This document shows, piece by piece, positions 40,715-49,266 of a DNA stretch of 55,245 nt. Made by a program: the position numbers and the translations under genes. Where the stretch lies: contig NZ_LMSD01000020.1 of the NCBI RefSeq assembly GCF_001428045.1, forward strand, positions 1-55,245, written 5' to 3'. The stretch comes from Paenibacillus sp. Soil750. Its GTDB lineage: Bacteria; Bacillota; Bacilli; Paenibacillales; NBRC-103111. Every line of letters begins with the position of its first letter. The stretch's first letter is position 1. The notes beneath the pieces are model-generated. The model ran no database searches and was not told the origin of the DNA. It worked only from the letters and a program-made list of their open reading frames with translations.

Positions 40715-42220
40715 ATGGCCATATGGGATCGTTTGTTGTTTTCCTTCTCACGGCAAGTAGACAGAGAGCCTACACGATTTGAGATACCGGCGTTTACGGA
40801 GACGGCCCAGACAGATGAGTCGATATCATTAGCTCATATTTTGGAGCAATTTGAGGATTGTATTGATGTGTTTCATCGAAACATACCCAGTATCCAGGTT
40901 GATATTGTTTATATTCCTCATATGATTGATCACACGCAATTGTCTAGGGAAGTCATGGATCCATTATCGAATGCACAAACGGATGATTTAAGCCCCATTT
41001 TGGATCAGTCGCAGTTTGAACAATCGGATGACCCTAAGAAAATTGTCGTTGGTATTTTGTCGGGGCAAGTGGCGATTTTTCATAATGAAAAGGTGTATTT
41101 ATTTTTTGTTTATGGTCCTGAAGCAAGGAGTGTGCAGCAGTCTGAAACCGAGACTGTTATTACGGGGCCGCATGATGCGTTCACAGAGACAGCGGGCACG
41201 AACCTCTCTTTAGTGCGAAGACGGGTGAAAAGCTCACATTTAAAAGTCATTAAGCTAGAAGTTGGTGAAGTCACCAAAACCATTGTATTTGTCCTGTACA
41301 TCAAAGGCATTGCGAATATGGATCTGGTAGATGAATTTGTTCGCCGTATTCGTGAAATTGAGATTGATGCCGTCTATGATGGCAACATGTTTTCTCAGTA
41401 TATCGATGATTATCCGTACTCGTTATTCCCACAGTTCCTAATTACGGAGCGTCCAGATACAGCCGTTTCCAAATTGGTGGGAGGGCGCATTCTGGCAATT
41501 GTAGATGGGAGTCCGGCCGTGGTGAGTGCTCCGACAGCTTTCTTCGACTTCTTCTCTTCCGCGGATGATTATTATCAAAGATGGTCGATCGGGACTGCTA
41601 CAAGGATGCTCCGGTTTATCGCCTTCTTGATAACCATTACGTTTACAGCCGTTTATGTATCCGTGACTACGTATCATTATGAGATGATCCCTGAAGCGTT
41701 GATTTTAACGTTGAGAGATTCACGAAGTAAGGTGCCTTTTCCCCCGGTTATTGAAGCGATGTTAATGGAAGTAACGATAGAACTACTGCGAGAAGCAGGG
41801 GCACGTCTGCCGACCAAAATCGGACAAACCATCGGCATCGTTGGCGGTATTGTTATTGGTCAAGCGGCTGTTCAAGCAGGGCTTACAAGTAACATTCTCA
41901 TTATTGCAGTCGCTTCATCAGCGATATCGTCCTTTGTTATTCCGAGTTACGTGATGAGTGCATCGATTCGTCTTATCCGTTTTGGTTTGATATTGCTAGC
42001 GGGCATATGGGGGAATTTCGGGTTGATGGCGGGCATTGGTTTTATTGTCATCCATTTATGTGGGTTAACCAGTTTGGGGACGTCCTATCTTTCACCCTTT
42101 GCTCCTACAAAATGGGCTGATTGGAAGGATGTTTTCATTCGTAGTCCTTTCTCTATGCTGACAGCACGGCCGAGTCAGGTGAAAACGACCAATTCCAAGA
42201 AGAATAAAATGAGAAAATAA
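40715..42220 (+). CDS. Spore germination receptor A subunit (GerA family)
   Basis: The protein has about 501 residues. The hydrophilic N-terminal half (about 1-290) includes 'SETETVITGPHDAFTETAGTNLSLVRRRV', the near-invariant GerA signature E-x-V-I-x-G-P-x-x-x-F-x-E. At least four membrane helices follow, with 'IPEALILTLRDSR' and 'PPVIEAMLMEVTIELLREAG', also hallmarks. It sits in the spore inner membrane and forms a nutrient-gated channel with the B and C subunits encoded next. GGAGGGGATC precedes ATG 40715. The germinant is unknown. Confidence 0.93.
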   Translation: MAIWDRLLFSFSRQVDREPTRFEIPAFTETAQTDESISLAHILEQFEDCIDVFHRNIPSIQVDIVYIPHMIDHTQLSREVMDPLSNAQTDDLSPILDQSQFEQSDDPKKIVVGILSGQVAIFHNEKVYLFFVYGPEARSVQQSETETVITGPHDAFTETAGTNLSLVRRRVKSSHLKVIKLEVGEVTKTIVFVLYIKGIANMDLVDEFVRRIREIEIDAVYDGNMFSQYIDDYPYSLFPQFLITERPDTAVSKLVGGRILAIVDGSPAVVSAPTAFFDFFSSADDYYQRWSIGTATRMLRFIAFLITITFTAVYVSVTTYHYEMIPEALILTLRDSRSKVPFPPVIEAMLMEVTIELLREAGARLPTKIGQTIGIVGGIVIGQAAVQAGLTSNILIIAVASSAISSFVIPSYVMSASIRLIRFGLILLAGIWGNFGLMAGIGFIVIHLCGLTSLGTSYLSPFAPTKWADWKDVFIRSPFSMLTARPSQVKTTNSKKNKMRK

Positions 42221-42233
42221 GGATGATCCGTGC

Positions 42234-43313
42234 GTGAATGAGAAACTGAACGGTTTCCATATCTTCATTTTGATTCATATGATACAAGTTGGGGTGGGGA
42301 TCTTTGCTTTACCGCGTATTGCAGCTGAATATTTTGGCTATAACGGTTGGCTTATGTTAGTTATCATCGCTGCTATAGTTGCGTTCAATATCTACCTGAT
42401 TGGGGTCGTTTGGAAGTTGGGGAACGGAGCAGATATATTCACAATTTTTGAAAGCTTCCTGCCCAAGTGGATCGTTTATCCATTATATGTCATTGTAGGG
42501 CTCACTTGGGCACTTACGGCTAGTCTGGTTGCTAAGGAATATGTCTTTATTTTCCAAGTTACCGCATTTCCAACGGCAAACCCGATGTCTTTCATGTTCG
42601 TTATCAGCCTGCTTGCGTATTTACTGCTCGTTAAAGGTGTGTATACGATTGTGAAGGCAGGTACCGTATTTTTCTTTTTGCTATTGTGGATGATGCCATT
42701 GGAAATTCCATTTTATAATGATTTGCAATTATCGCGATATACGCACTATATATTCCAAGAGGGGAAAGAGCACTGGACAGGTTTTTTTAATCTATATGGT
42801 TCTTTCTTGGGGTATGAGCTCTGCATGTTGTTGTTCCCCTATGTTCAGCAGAAAACGCGATTTATTACAGGAGTACAGCTATCTAGTGCGTTTAGCTTTA
42901 TTATTTATGTGAGTGTGTGCCTAATTTGCTTCGGTTTCTATAGTTTGCAGCAGTTGAAATTAATTATGTTTCCTTTTATCGACTTACTTGCGTATATTAA
43001 ATTTCCTTTTATCGAGCGAGCGGAGAATATCCTCTTTAGTTTTCTTGTCTTTCGGGTTCTCATTACGATTGTCATGTATCATTGGGCGGCGAGTTTATGT
43101 ATGCAGCGAATTTTCATGAATTGTAAGCTTATGCGGATTACGCTATTTATGATGGTTATCACTTTTCTCATTTCGTTAATGCCAAGTGTGTTGGATGAAG
43201 TGGGTAAATGGTTGACTATTTGTACGTATTTGAATATTGCTTATTGCTTCGTCCTACCGATCTGTTTAATTGGTATTCTTTCTATTCAAAGGTGGCGAAA
43301 ACAGCTTGCATAA
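42234..43313 (+). CDS. Spore germination receptor B subunit (GerB, APC-like)
   Basis: The protein has about 359 residues with about ten predicted membrane helices, in the amino acid-permease-like GerB family, which forms the germinant-binding site. It starts 'LNGFHIFILIHMIQVGVGIFALPRIAA', with the family's helix-1 G-x-G-I-F motif. GTG 42234 follows GGATGAT, 13 bases after the A subunit gene. Its 3' end overlaps the C subunit gene by eight bases. Confidence 0.92.
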   Translation: MNEKLNGFHIFILIHMIQVGVGIFALPRIAAEYFGYNGWLMLVIIAAIVAFNIYLIGVVWKLGNGADIFTIFESFLPKWIVYPLYVIVGLTWALTASLVAKEYVFIFQVTAFPTANPMSFMFVISLLAYLLLVKGVYTIVKAGTVFFFLLLWMMPLEIPFYNDLQLSRYTHYIFQEGKEHWTGFFNLYGSFLGYELCMLLFPYVQQKTRFITGVQLSSAFSFIIYVSVCLICFGFYSLQQLKLIMFPFIDLLAYIKFPFIERAENILFSFLVFRVLITIVMYHWAASLCMQRIFMNCKLMRITLFMMVITFLISLMPSVLDEVGKWLTICTYLNIAYCFVLPICLIGILSIQRWRKQLA

Positions 43314-44415
43314 GACGCGGTTTCAATGGCTGATTACTTGTATGCTACTGATGACGATCACAGGATGTGGGAATGACCAGCGGATCTTAGAGAAGATTGG
43401 ACTAACCCATACCACAGCTTTCGACTTAATGCCTGGCGGTATGCTCAAGGTGACCAATAGCATTCCTCTGGCTGTGGGTGAAGGTCGCAGACCAAGGGAA
43501 GTGTTAACAACCATTTCAGATAGCAGCAAAGGTGCAAAAGTAGATCTCTCTAGGCAGACCCAGCTGGTTCTGGTTAGCGGTCAGATGCGTAATATTTTGT
43601 TCGGAACGACACTAGCTCAGCGAGGGTTTTGGGATGATATCGATACCTTGGTGAGGGATCCTTCTGTTTCACCGCGTGTCAAAGTGACTGTTGTAGATGG
43701 AGATGCCCATGACTTATTAGTCAAAAACTACAGCAATTACTTACGAACAGCACAGTATATTGATCGAATGATGGAATCTGAAATGAGGTTCCAGAGCATA
43801 CCGAAGATTACTTTATACGAGTTCACTAGAGATTATTATGATGATGGTATTGACCCTGTTGCACCGATTATTAAAGATATTGGTGACCATGTGAAGGTGA
43901 ATGGCATTGCCTTGTTTCAAGATGATCGCTACGTGATGAAAATAGCAGACAAGGAATCGATTTTTTTCGCCATGTTAAGCAAAAATTTCAAGTTAGGTTC
44001 CTTACCCATGCGTCTAAGTGAAGAGGGAGATAAGAAAGAGTTTGTGTTGTTCGATTCGTTAGTTAGCAAACGACAGGTTCACGCGGCACGGACGGACGGA
44101 AGCTCGTTTAGAGTGGATTTCGAGATTTCAGTAAGTGGTGTTATTTTGGAGTACATGGGAGGTTTGAAAATTAGCAAAGAAGAAGATCGGCATGCATTAG
44201 AGGGTAAAATTGGGGAGAAAATCACCTCGCACATGGAGACCATAGTGAAAGATATGCAGAAGCATAATGTAGATAGCCTCGGGCTGGGAAACGTGATTAA
44301 GAAAATCGTTCCCTATAAGGAATGGAAAGCGATGGACTGGCGTGAGGTATACCCCGAGATAGAGATTCATTGTCAAACGAAAGTAAGGATCAAGCATTAC
44401 GGGAAGTTTCAATGA
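43306..44415 (+). CDS. Spore germination receptor C subunit (GerC lipoprotein)
   Basis: The protein has about 369 residues. The lipoprotein signal has lipobox TITGC (Cys21), then GerC domains with 'VLVSGQMRNILFGTTLAQRGFWDDIDTL'. The C-terminal domain ends 'AMDWREVYPEIEIHCQTKVRIKHYGK', the usual W-R-x-x-Y-P-x-x-x-x-x-V block. I start at TTG 43306, after AAAGGTGG and inside the B gene; an in-frame ATG at 43270 would remove the lipobox from its N-terminal position. It completes the A-B-C receptor operon. Confidence 0.9.
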   Translation: MHKTRFQWLITCMLLMTITGCGNDQRILEKIGLTHTTAFDLMPGGMLKVTNSIPLAVGEGRRPREVLTTISDSSKGAKVDLSRQTQLVLVSGQMRNILFGTTLAQRGFWDDIDTLVRDPSVSPRVKVTVVDGDAHDLLVKNYSNYLRTAQYIDRMMESEMRFQSIPKITLYEFTRDYYDDGIDPVAPIIKDIGDHVKVNGIALFQDDRYVMKIADKESIFFAMLSKNFKLGSLPMRLSEEGDKKEFVLFDSLVSKRQVHAARTDGSSFRVDFEISVSGVILEYMGGLKISKEEDRHALEGKIGEKITSHMETIVKDMQKHNVDSLGLGNVIKKIVPYKEWKAMDWREVYPEIEIHCQTKVRIKHYGKFQ

Positions 44416-44506
44416 TTGTGTGGAAATCAGAAAGGCGCTGAGATTGAATTCGGAGGGTGAATTTGGTAGGGTAGAGGTCAAAGAATATAGCTAGGATGAA
44501 GGAGTC

Positions 44507-45502
44507 ATGGGGAAAATGATACGAATCGCAGTTATTGGTACGAACTGGATCACAGAGGAATTCATTCATGCGGCGCTCGAAACAGGAGAGTTCGAATTGA
44601 CCGCTGTTTACTCACGCACGGCGGAAAAAGCCGCAGAATTCGCAGGGAAATTTGATGTGGTACATCAATTTACAGACTTAACGGCATTTGCGCAAAGTGA
44701 TGCGTTTGATGCTGTTTATATTGCAAGCCCGAACTCCTTACATGCGGAGTATGCTGTTCATTGTATGAAGCATGGGAAACATGTGATTTGCGAAAAGCCT
44801 GCAGCTTCCAATAGTGTGGAGCTTGCCGCTATGATTGACACAGCGCGCAGCCATCAGGTTGTGTTCATGGAGGCTTTGAAGTCAACGCTTATGCCTAACT
44901 TCAAAGCGGTACAAGAGAATTTACATAAGCTTGGCAAAGTGCGACGTTATGTTGCGAGCTATGGTCAATACTCGTCCAGATATGATGCTTATAAGCAAGG
45001 TACTGTGTTGAATGCGTTTAATCCGGAGTTTTCAAATGGTTCGATGATGGATTTAGGTGTGTATTGTATTTATCCATTGGTTGTGTTGTTTGGTGCGCCT
45101 GAGCAGGTGCAAGCGAGTGCGGTGATGCTGGAATCAGGTGTTGATGGCGAGGGGAGTTTGTTACTAAGCTACAAAGAGATGGATGCTGTGATTCATCATT
45201 CCAAAATCGCTAGCTCTTACCTGCCGACCGAAATTCAAGGCGAATTGGCGACCATGGTCATTGATAAGATTAACCAACCAGAGAAAGTGCAAATTCGTTA
45301 CCGCGATGGCTCCGTAGAGGATTTGACGCGTGAGCAAAGCACAAGGACGATGCGCTACGAGGCGGAGGAGTTTAGCCGGCTGATTAAGGCGGGCGACCTG
45401 GAGTCTCCGACGAACTCACATGCGAATTCCAGCGCGGCGATGGCTATTATGGATGAGGCGCGGAGACAGATCGGGTTGGTGTATCCAGCGGATCGGAAGT
45501 AA
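44507..45502 (+). CDS. Gfo/Idh/MocA-family oxidoreductase
   Basis: The protein has about 331 residues with N-terminal Rossmann fold 'IRIAVIGTNWITEEFIHAAL' (G-x-N-W-I variant of the usual G-x-G-x-x-G) and catalytic motif CEKPAASN. The second domain has 'NGSMMDLGVYCIYPLVVLFG', where a Tyr replaces the usual His of D-x-G-x-H. This pattern is typical of the YulF/MviM-like subgroup. GAAGGAG is just before the ATG; a second ATG at 44516 is equally likely. It is a lone gene, with no pathway partner visible. Confidence 0.87.
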   Translation: MGKMIRIAVIGTNWITEEFIHAALETGEFELTAVYSRTAEKAAEFAGKFDVVHQFTDLTAFAQSDAFDAVYIASPNSLHAEYAVHCMKHGKHVICEKPAASNSVELAAMIDTARSHQVVFMEALKSTLMPNFKAVQENLHKLGKVRRYVASYGQYSSRYDAYKQGTVLNAFNPEFSNGSMMDLGVYCIYPLVVLFGAPEQVQASAVMLESGVDGEGSLLLSYKEMDAVIHHSKIASSYLPTEIQGELATMVIDKINQPEKVQIRYRDGSVEDLTREQSTRTMRYEAEEFSRLIKAGDLESPTNSHANSSAAMAIMDEARRQIGLVYPADRK

Positions 45503-45545
45503 CTTGGCTAGGATGAATCAAGTGAAGGTGAGCCAAGCCGGGCTA

Positions 45546-45608
45546 GCTGAACCCACCCAGGCCAAGCTGAGCCAAACCACGTCAAGCCAAGCCGAACTCA
45601 CCCAGGCC
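45546..45608 (+). repeat. Imperfect 18-bp direct repeat in a GCCAAGC-rich tract
   Basis: GCTGAACCCACCCAGGCC (45546-45563) and GCCGAACTCACCCAGGCC (45591-45608) differ at two bases and start 45 bp apart. Between and before them are AGCCAAGCC / GCCAAGCTGA words. No gene is supported here. Confidence 0.6.
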
Positions 45609-45700
45609 GGGACTTTCTCACGACCGGCTGGCCGTTCTTAACTGGAAATGATGTAGTTAATTGCACGCGTTTAGCCCATTTCGCTAGAAAAGGTTGGAAT

Positions 45701-45776
45701 TAATTGGAGGTTTTACAGTTAATGTTCGTGAGAGCTGAATATGAAAGAAAATAGCTGGGGTTTTTCCAGCTATTTT
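45701..45776. repeat. TGGA/TCCA repeat-family elements, one with terminator form
   Basis: TAATTGGAGG...ACAGTTAA (45701-45722) is imperfect. AAAATAGCTGG (45748-45758) / CCAGCTATTTT (45766-45776) is perfect with loop GGTTTTT and a following T-run, so it may also end transcription of the oxidoreductase gene upstream. No gene is seen in 45503-45897. Confidence 0.7.
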
Positions 45777-45897
45777 TTTGCGTTGCGTTGCAGTGGGGCA
45801 ATGACTTGCTAGTTGGAGATGGAAATGGAGTGGAGAAGGTGGAGAGTGAAGTAGCGGGGTTGTCGGGGACAAAGTAGTGAATCTCTGCATAAGAAAA

Positions 45898-45927
45898 GAA
45901 GAACCTGAGGAAATTCTCAGGTTCTTC
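45898..45927 (-). terminator. Terminator of the APC permease gene
   Basis: GAAGAACCTGAG (45898-45909) and CTCAGGTTCTTC (45916-45927) form a perfect 12-bp stem. On the minus strand it is followed by TTTTCTT. Confidence 0.85.
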
Positions 45928-45942
45928 CTAGTTCTGTGCTAG

Positions 45943-47286
45943 CTAGTTTAGAGGTGTAGACCGTGCAGCACGCATGGCCAATGCAGCATCTTTGGTTTGA
46001 GCGGTACGCTTTTGAACGAGATGGTAGACCACCCCAACCAGCAGCCATGTTACGCCCATCCATATCGCGTCCTTATCCAGCAACGACAATAGATAGCCGA
46101 TGAATCCGGCGCCTAGCAACGGAAGTACGAGATACAAGATCGTTTGCTTCGGCGAGCGTTGGCGTTCTTTCATATACTTTTGTGCGATGACAGATACATT
46201 TACGAAGAAGAAGGCGGAAAGGGCGCCGAAATTAACGAATTTCACGGCGTTATCCAGAGAAATCACAAGCGCGAGCAGCGAGACGACGCTAACGATCACA
46301 ATGTTGATAACTGGTGTATTGAACTTTGGATGAAGGAACGCAAACACTCGCTTCGGCAGCACGTTATCTCGACCTAACACGAAGAGGAGGCGCGACACGC
46401 TGGTAACGGACGATAATCCTTGTGTGAAGATCGCAAGAATCAAGACGGTGAGAAACACGGAACTCAATGCGGCTCCGCCTACCATTTTCACAATTTCAAA
46501 GCCTGCAGAGTCAATATGAACAAAAGTTAAATGCGGATACACGAGCTGTGTTAGGAATGATGGCACTAAGTAAAGAACGCTGGCCGTAATGATGATGATC
46601 ATGATAGCGCGCGGAATGGTTTTCTCCGAATTGACCGTTTCTTCGGCCATTGTTGTCACTGTATCAAAGCCTAAGAAAGAGAAACATATAATGGAAGCGC
46701 CAGCGAGAATAGTGGAGAAGGGCACATCTGTTTGCAGAAAAGGCTGAAGCGGGTGAATCTCACCAGCACCAGATAAGTTGCGAAATAGAAAGAAGCAGAA
46801 CACTGCGATAAAGATAATTTGAATCCAGACGAACAATTTGCTGATATTTGCAGAGAATTTGATGCCGATGATATTGATGAGACTGAGGACGATGTTAAGT
46901 CCTATGATCCACACATAAGCAGGAATGGACGGGAATTGAGCATGCAGGTAGATGCCGAAGGTTAGGCACGCGATGATAGGGGAGAAGAAATAATCCAGGA
47001 GCAAGACCCAGCCTACGAGAAAGCCTAGATAGGGATGGATGCTTTTTTTTGTATAGGTGTAGGCGGAACCGGAAGTTGGGAAAACCTTGGACATCACACC
47101 ATAGCTATACGCGGTGAAGAAGATGGCGATGAAAGCGAGCAGGTAGGCTTGTGTTAACATGCCATGTGCATTCTCATAGGCGATCCCATAGATGGAGAAA
47201 TAAATCATAGGAGTCATCCAAGCGAGTCCCATATAAACAACTTGGTACAAGCTTAGGGATTTACGTAGTGTGCCTTCAGTGGTCAT
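45943..47286 (-). CDS. APC-superfamily permease under guanidine riboswitch control
   Basis: The protein has about 447 residues and about twelve predicted membrane helices. N-terminal 'SLYQVVYMGLAWMTPMIYFSIYGIAYE' and 'FPTSGSAYTYTKKSIHPYLGFLVGWVLLLDY' are hallmarks of amino acid/polyamine permeases. A guanidine-I riboswitch with its own terminator lies in its leader, so it is made when guanidine accumulates, together with the divergent guanidine-degrading operon. It probably moves guanidine or a guanidine-containing compound (inference). Import seems more likely than export, since the cell can use the nitrogen. Confidence 0.88.
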   Translation of the reverse strand: MTTEGTLRKSLSLYQVVYMGLAWMTPMIYFSIYGIAYENAHGMLTQAYLLAFIAIFFTAYSYGVMSKVFPTSGSAYTYTKKSIHPYLGFLVGWVLLLDYFFSPIIACLTFGIYLHAQFPSIPAYVWIIGLNIVLSLINIIGIKFSANISKLFVWIQIIFIAVFCFFLFRNLSGAGEIHPLQPFLQTDVPFSTILAGASIICFSFLGFDTVTTMAEETVNSEKTIPRAIMIIIITASVLYLVPSFLTQLVYPHLTFVHIDSAGFEIVKMVGGAALSSVFLTVLILAIFTQGLSSVTSVSRLLFVLGRDNVLPKRVFAFLHPKFNTPVINIVIVSVVSLLALVISLDNAVKFVNFGALSAFFFVNVSVIAQKYMKERQRSPKQTILYLVLPLLGAGFIGYLLSLLDKDAIWMGVTWLLVGVVYHLVQKRTAQTKDAALAMRAARSTPLN

Positions 47287-47341
47287 AGTGATAACACTCC
47301 CTCATCAGTGATTTATGTGAACACAGAAGAGGTTTGTATGC

Positions 47342-47468
47342 AAAAAAGCCAAGGCGATATCTAGATTACAGATATCTCCCGGGCTTTTATCCCTCCGTGA
47401 ACACAGTCTTTAGCTGTGCGTCTTCTCTTGGTCCAGACCGGGAAGCAGGCCGCCCGCGGAACCCTAGA
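47342..47468 (-). promoter_or_regulatory. Guanidine-I riboswitch (ykkC) before the APC permease
   Basis: On the minus strand the conserved blocks appear in order: CTAGGGTTCCGC, GGTCTGGACCAAGAGA, ACGGAGGGATAAAAGCCCGGGAGA (in two parts here). An overlapping terminator follows, GATATC/GATATC within GCC...GGC, then TTTTTT (47342-47347). Ligand binding should prevent the terminator from forming, turning the permease gene on. Confidence 0.92.
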
Positions 47469-47622
47469 AAACTTTGTATGTGATGTTTCATTACTTATAT
47501 ATAAGGATATTAACCTTTTTATTAATGATGTTAGATATTCGTTGCTTATGTAAGTTAATATAACACATTATTGGGTTCGTGAGAAGTATTTTGTGCCGAT
47601 TAACTAAAATGATTAGAAGTTA

Positions 47623-47651
47623 TTGACACAAAACATCAACGATGTTATGTT
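47623..47651 (+). promoter_or_regulatory. Promoter of the guanidine operon with overlapping palindrome
   Basis: TTGACA (47623-47628), a 17-bp spacer and TATGTT (47646-47651) lie 29 bases before the aptamer. A small palindrome, AACATC-aac-GATGTT (about 47632-47646), covers the spacer end and may be a protein site. Confidence 0.65.
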
Positions 47652-47679
47652 TAGTAACACAAACGAATACGATTGTTTA

Positions 47680-47808
47680 CTAGGGTTCCGCCGGTCACGT
47701 ACCGGGCTGGTCCGAGAGTAAACCACTCTTGTGAAAGAGTGCCACGGAAGGATAAAAACCTGGGAGATATCACCAAGACAATGGGTCTTGTGATGTCTCC
47801 CTTTTTGT
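47680..47808 (+). promoter_or_regulatory. Guanidine-I riboswitch (ykkC) before the guanidine operon
   Basis: The blocks CTAGGGTTCCGCC, GGTCCGAGAG, CACGGAAGGATAAAAAC and CTGGGAGATA match the ykkC consensus. The expression platform is a terminator: GGGAGA...ATCAC...AAGAC pairs with GTCTT...GTGAT...TCTCCC, then TTTTTG (to 47808). The operon's first start codon is 30 bases further on. Confidence 0.93.
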
Positions 47809-47837
47809 TTAAGCAAAAAGCGAAGGAGAGCGATAGC

Positions 47838-48557
47838 ATGGGGAACATTTGGAGCAAGGACATAGGGCCGGGAGGCAAATGGTCAGGGGTAATTGGCAAA
47901 GGGAAGTTGATTCGCTTGACTGCACTGGAAGCAGGTGCGAATGTGTCAATCCAGTTGTACCACGCGAAGGATCTGACGGAGCGTTACAATATGCCGGATA
48001 CGTTGAAGGCGCAGCATACAGCGCATTTGACCCGTGGGAATGTACTGATGAGCGATAACGGTCGTGCGATGGTGAGTATCGTGGAAGACAGCCTAGGGTG
48101 GCACGATCCACTTAGCGGGTACACAAGCCGTGCAGCGACAGATGCCAAGTACGGAACGACGAATTATCAGGAGCTGCGTAACGATTGGCTGCGGAGCGGT
48201 CAAGAGAACTTTGCAGTTGAGCTTGTACGTAATGGCCTGAGCATGCGGGATATGATGCCGGTCGTGAATCTATTTTCCAAAGTAGTGGTGGATGACAATG
48301 GGGATATGCGCCTCAGCTTAGATCACTGTCCAGCAGGGGCGACGGTTACCCTACGGACGGAGTTAGACACACTAGTCGTTCTGTCCAACACGCCGAATCC
48401 GCTTGATCCAAGAGGGAGTTACCCATCTGTGCCTGTCAAAATCGAAGTGGAAGGCGCCACGCCAGTTAATGAAGACGATTTTTGCTTGAATTATCGCCCG
48501 GAGAATCGCCGAGCTTTTGAAAATACATGGGAATATCACACACTGTTAGGTTCTTAG
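47838..48557 (+). CDS. cgdB: Urea carboxylase-associated protein 2 / carboxyguanidine deiminase subunit (DUF1989)
   Basis: The protein has about 239 residues of the DUF1989 family: 'GGKWSGVIGKGKLIRLTALEAGANVSIQLYH', 'DSLGWHDPLSGYTS' and 'VNLFSKVVVDDNGDM'. With the next gene it forms the heteromeric carboxyguanidine deiminase of the guanidine pathway, converting carboxyguanidine to allophanate and ammonia (established for CgdAB). ATG 47838 follows GAAGGAGAG; the open frame upstream to 47673 runs through the riboswitch and is not coding. It is the first gene of the riboswitch-controlled operon. The A/B assignment is by order and similarity only. Confidence 0.88.
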   Translation: MGNIWSKDIGPGGKWSGVIGKGKLIRLTALEAGANVSIQLYHAKDLTERYNMPDTLKAQHTAHLTRGNVLMSDNGRAMVSIVEDSLGWHDPLSGYTSRAATDAKYGTTNYQELRNDWLRSGQENFAVELVRNGLSMRDMMPVVNLFSKVVVDDNGDMRLSLDHCPAGATVTLRTELDTLVVLSNTPNPLDPRGSYPSVPVKIEVEGATPVNEDDFCLNYRPENRRAFENTWEYHTLLGS

Positions 48558-48587
48558 TAGAAACGATTAACAGGAGGAGGAACGAAA

Positions 48588-49238
48588 ATGGCCGTTTTTA
48601 ATCGAGTAGAAAGCCCTCGTTTAGTGGAGGATGCGATATATAGTGAAGTGGTTCAAGCGGGTGATGGCTGGATGCGTGTCCTGAAGCCAGGGCAAGTGAT
48701 GCGGATCGTGGATCTCGAAGGGAATCAAGCAGCAGACACGTTGTTCTATGATGCGGAGAATCCAGAGGATCACTACAGTGCGGTGGCGACGATCACAGGG
48801 CAAAGCAACATTTACTTAAGCACAGGTTCCATCCTAAGAGCAGAGTCAGGTAAGGAATTGCTGAAAATCGTAGCTGACACCTGTGGACGTCATGATACGG
48901 TAGGCGGCTCTTGTTCGGCGCAGAGCAATACCGTGCGGTACTCGCACGATAAGCTGTCGATGCACAATTGTCGCGATACGTTCATGCTGCAGTTAGCTGG
49001 GCAGGACGGCGTATATACGAAGCGGGATCTGGCACCAAATATCAATTTCTTCATGAATGTACCTGTGACACCGGATGGCGGTTTGAAATTCGATGATGGC
49101 GTATCCGCGCCAGGCTGCTATGTCGAAATGCAGTCCATTGGCAGCACCATGGCACTGATCAGCAATTGTCCTCAGCTTAACAACCCATGTAATGCCTATA
49201 ACCCGACACCGATTCAGGTGCTCATCTGGGATAAATAA
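48588..49238 (+). CDS. cgdA: Urea carboxylase-associated protein 1 / carboxyguanidine deiminase subunit (DUF1989)
   Basis: The protein has about 216 residues, DUF1989, paralogous to the previous product. It has 'MRIVDLEGNQAADTLFYDAENP', 'DTCGRHDTVGGSCSAQ' (conserved Cys/His cluster, probably metal-binding), 'FMNVPVTPDGGL' and 'ALISNCPQLNNPCNAYNPTPI'. It is the partner subunit for carboxyguanidine deimination. AGGAGGAGGAACG precedes the ATG, 30 bases after the first gene. The carboxylase gene follows in 28 bases. Confidence 0.88.
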   Translation: MAVFNRVESPRLVEDAIYSEVVQAGDGWMRVLKPGQVMRIVDLEGNQAADTLFYDAENPEDHYSAVATITGQSNIYLSTGSILRAESGKELLKIVADTCGRHDTVGGSCSAQSNTVRYSHDKLSMHNCRDTFMLQLAGQDGVYTKRDLAPNINFFMNVPVTPDGGLKFDDGVSAPGCYVEMQSIGSTMALISNCPQLNNPCNAYNPTPIQVLIWDK

Positions 49239-49266
49239 CGAACATACACATGAAGGAGTGGTTACG

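Noticed and set aside
45420..45641. 73-codon frame with SQA/TQA repeats after the oxidoreductase
   Set aside because: Lies out of frame with the upstream gene, no ribosome site; reflects the DNA repeat.
47673..47837. N-terminal extension of the first guanidine operon gene
   Set aside because: The open frame runs through the riboswitch aptamer and terminator; ATG 47838 with GAAGGAGAG is the supported start.
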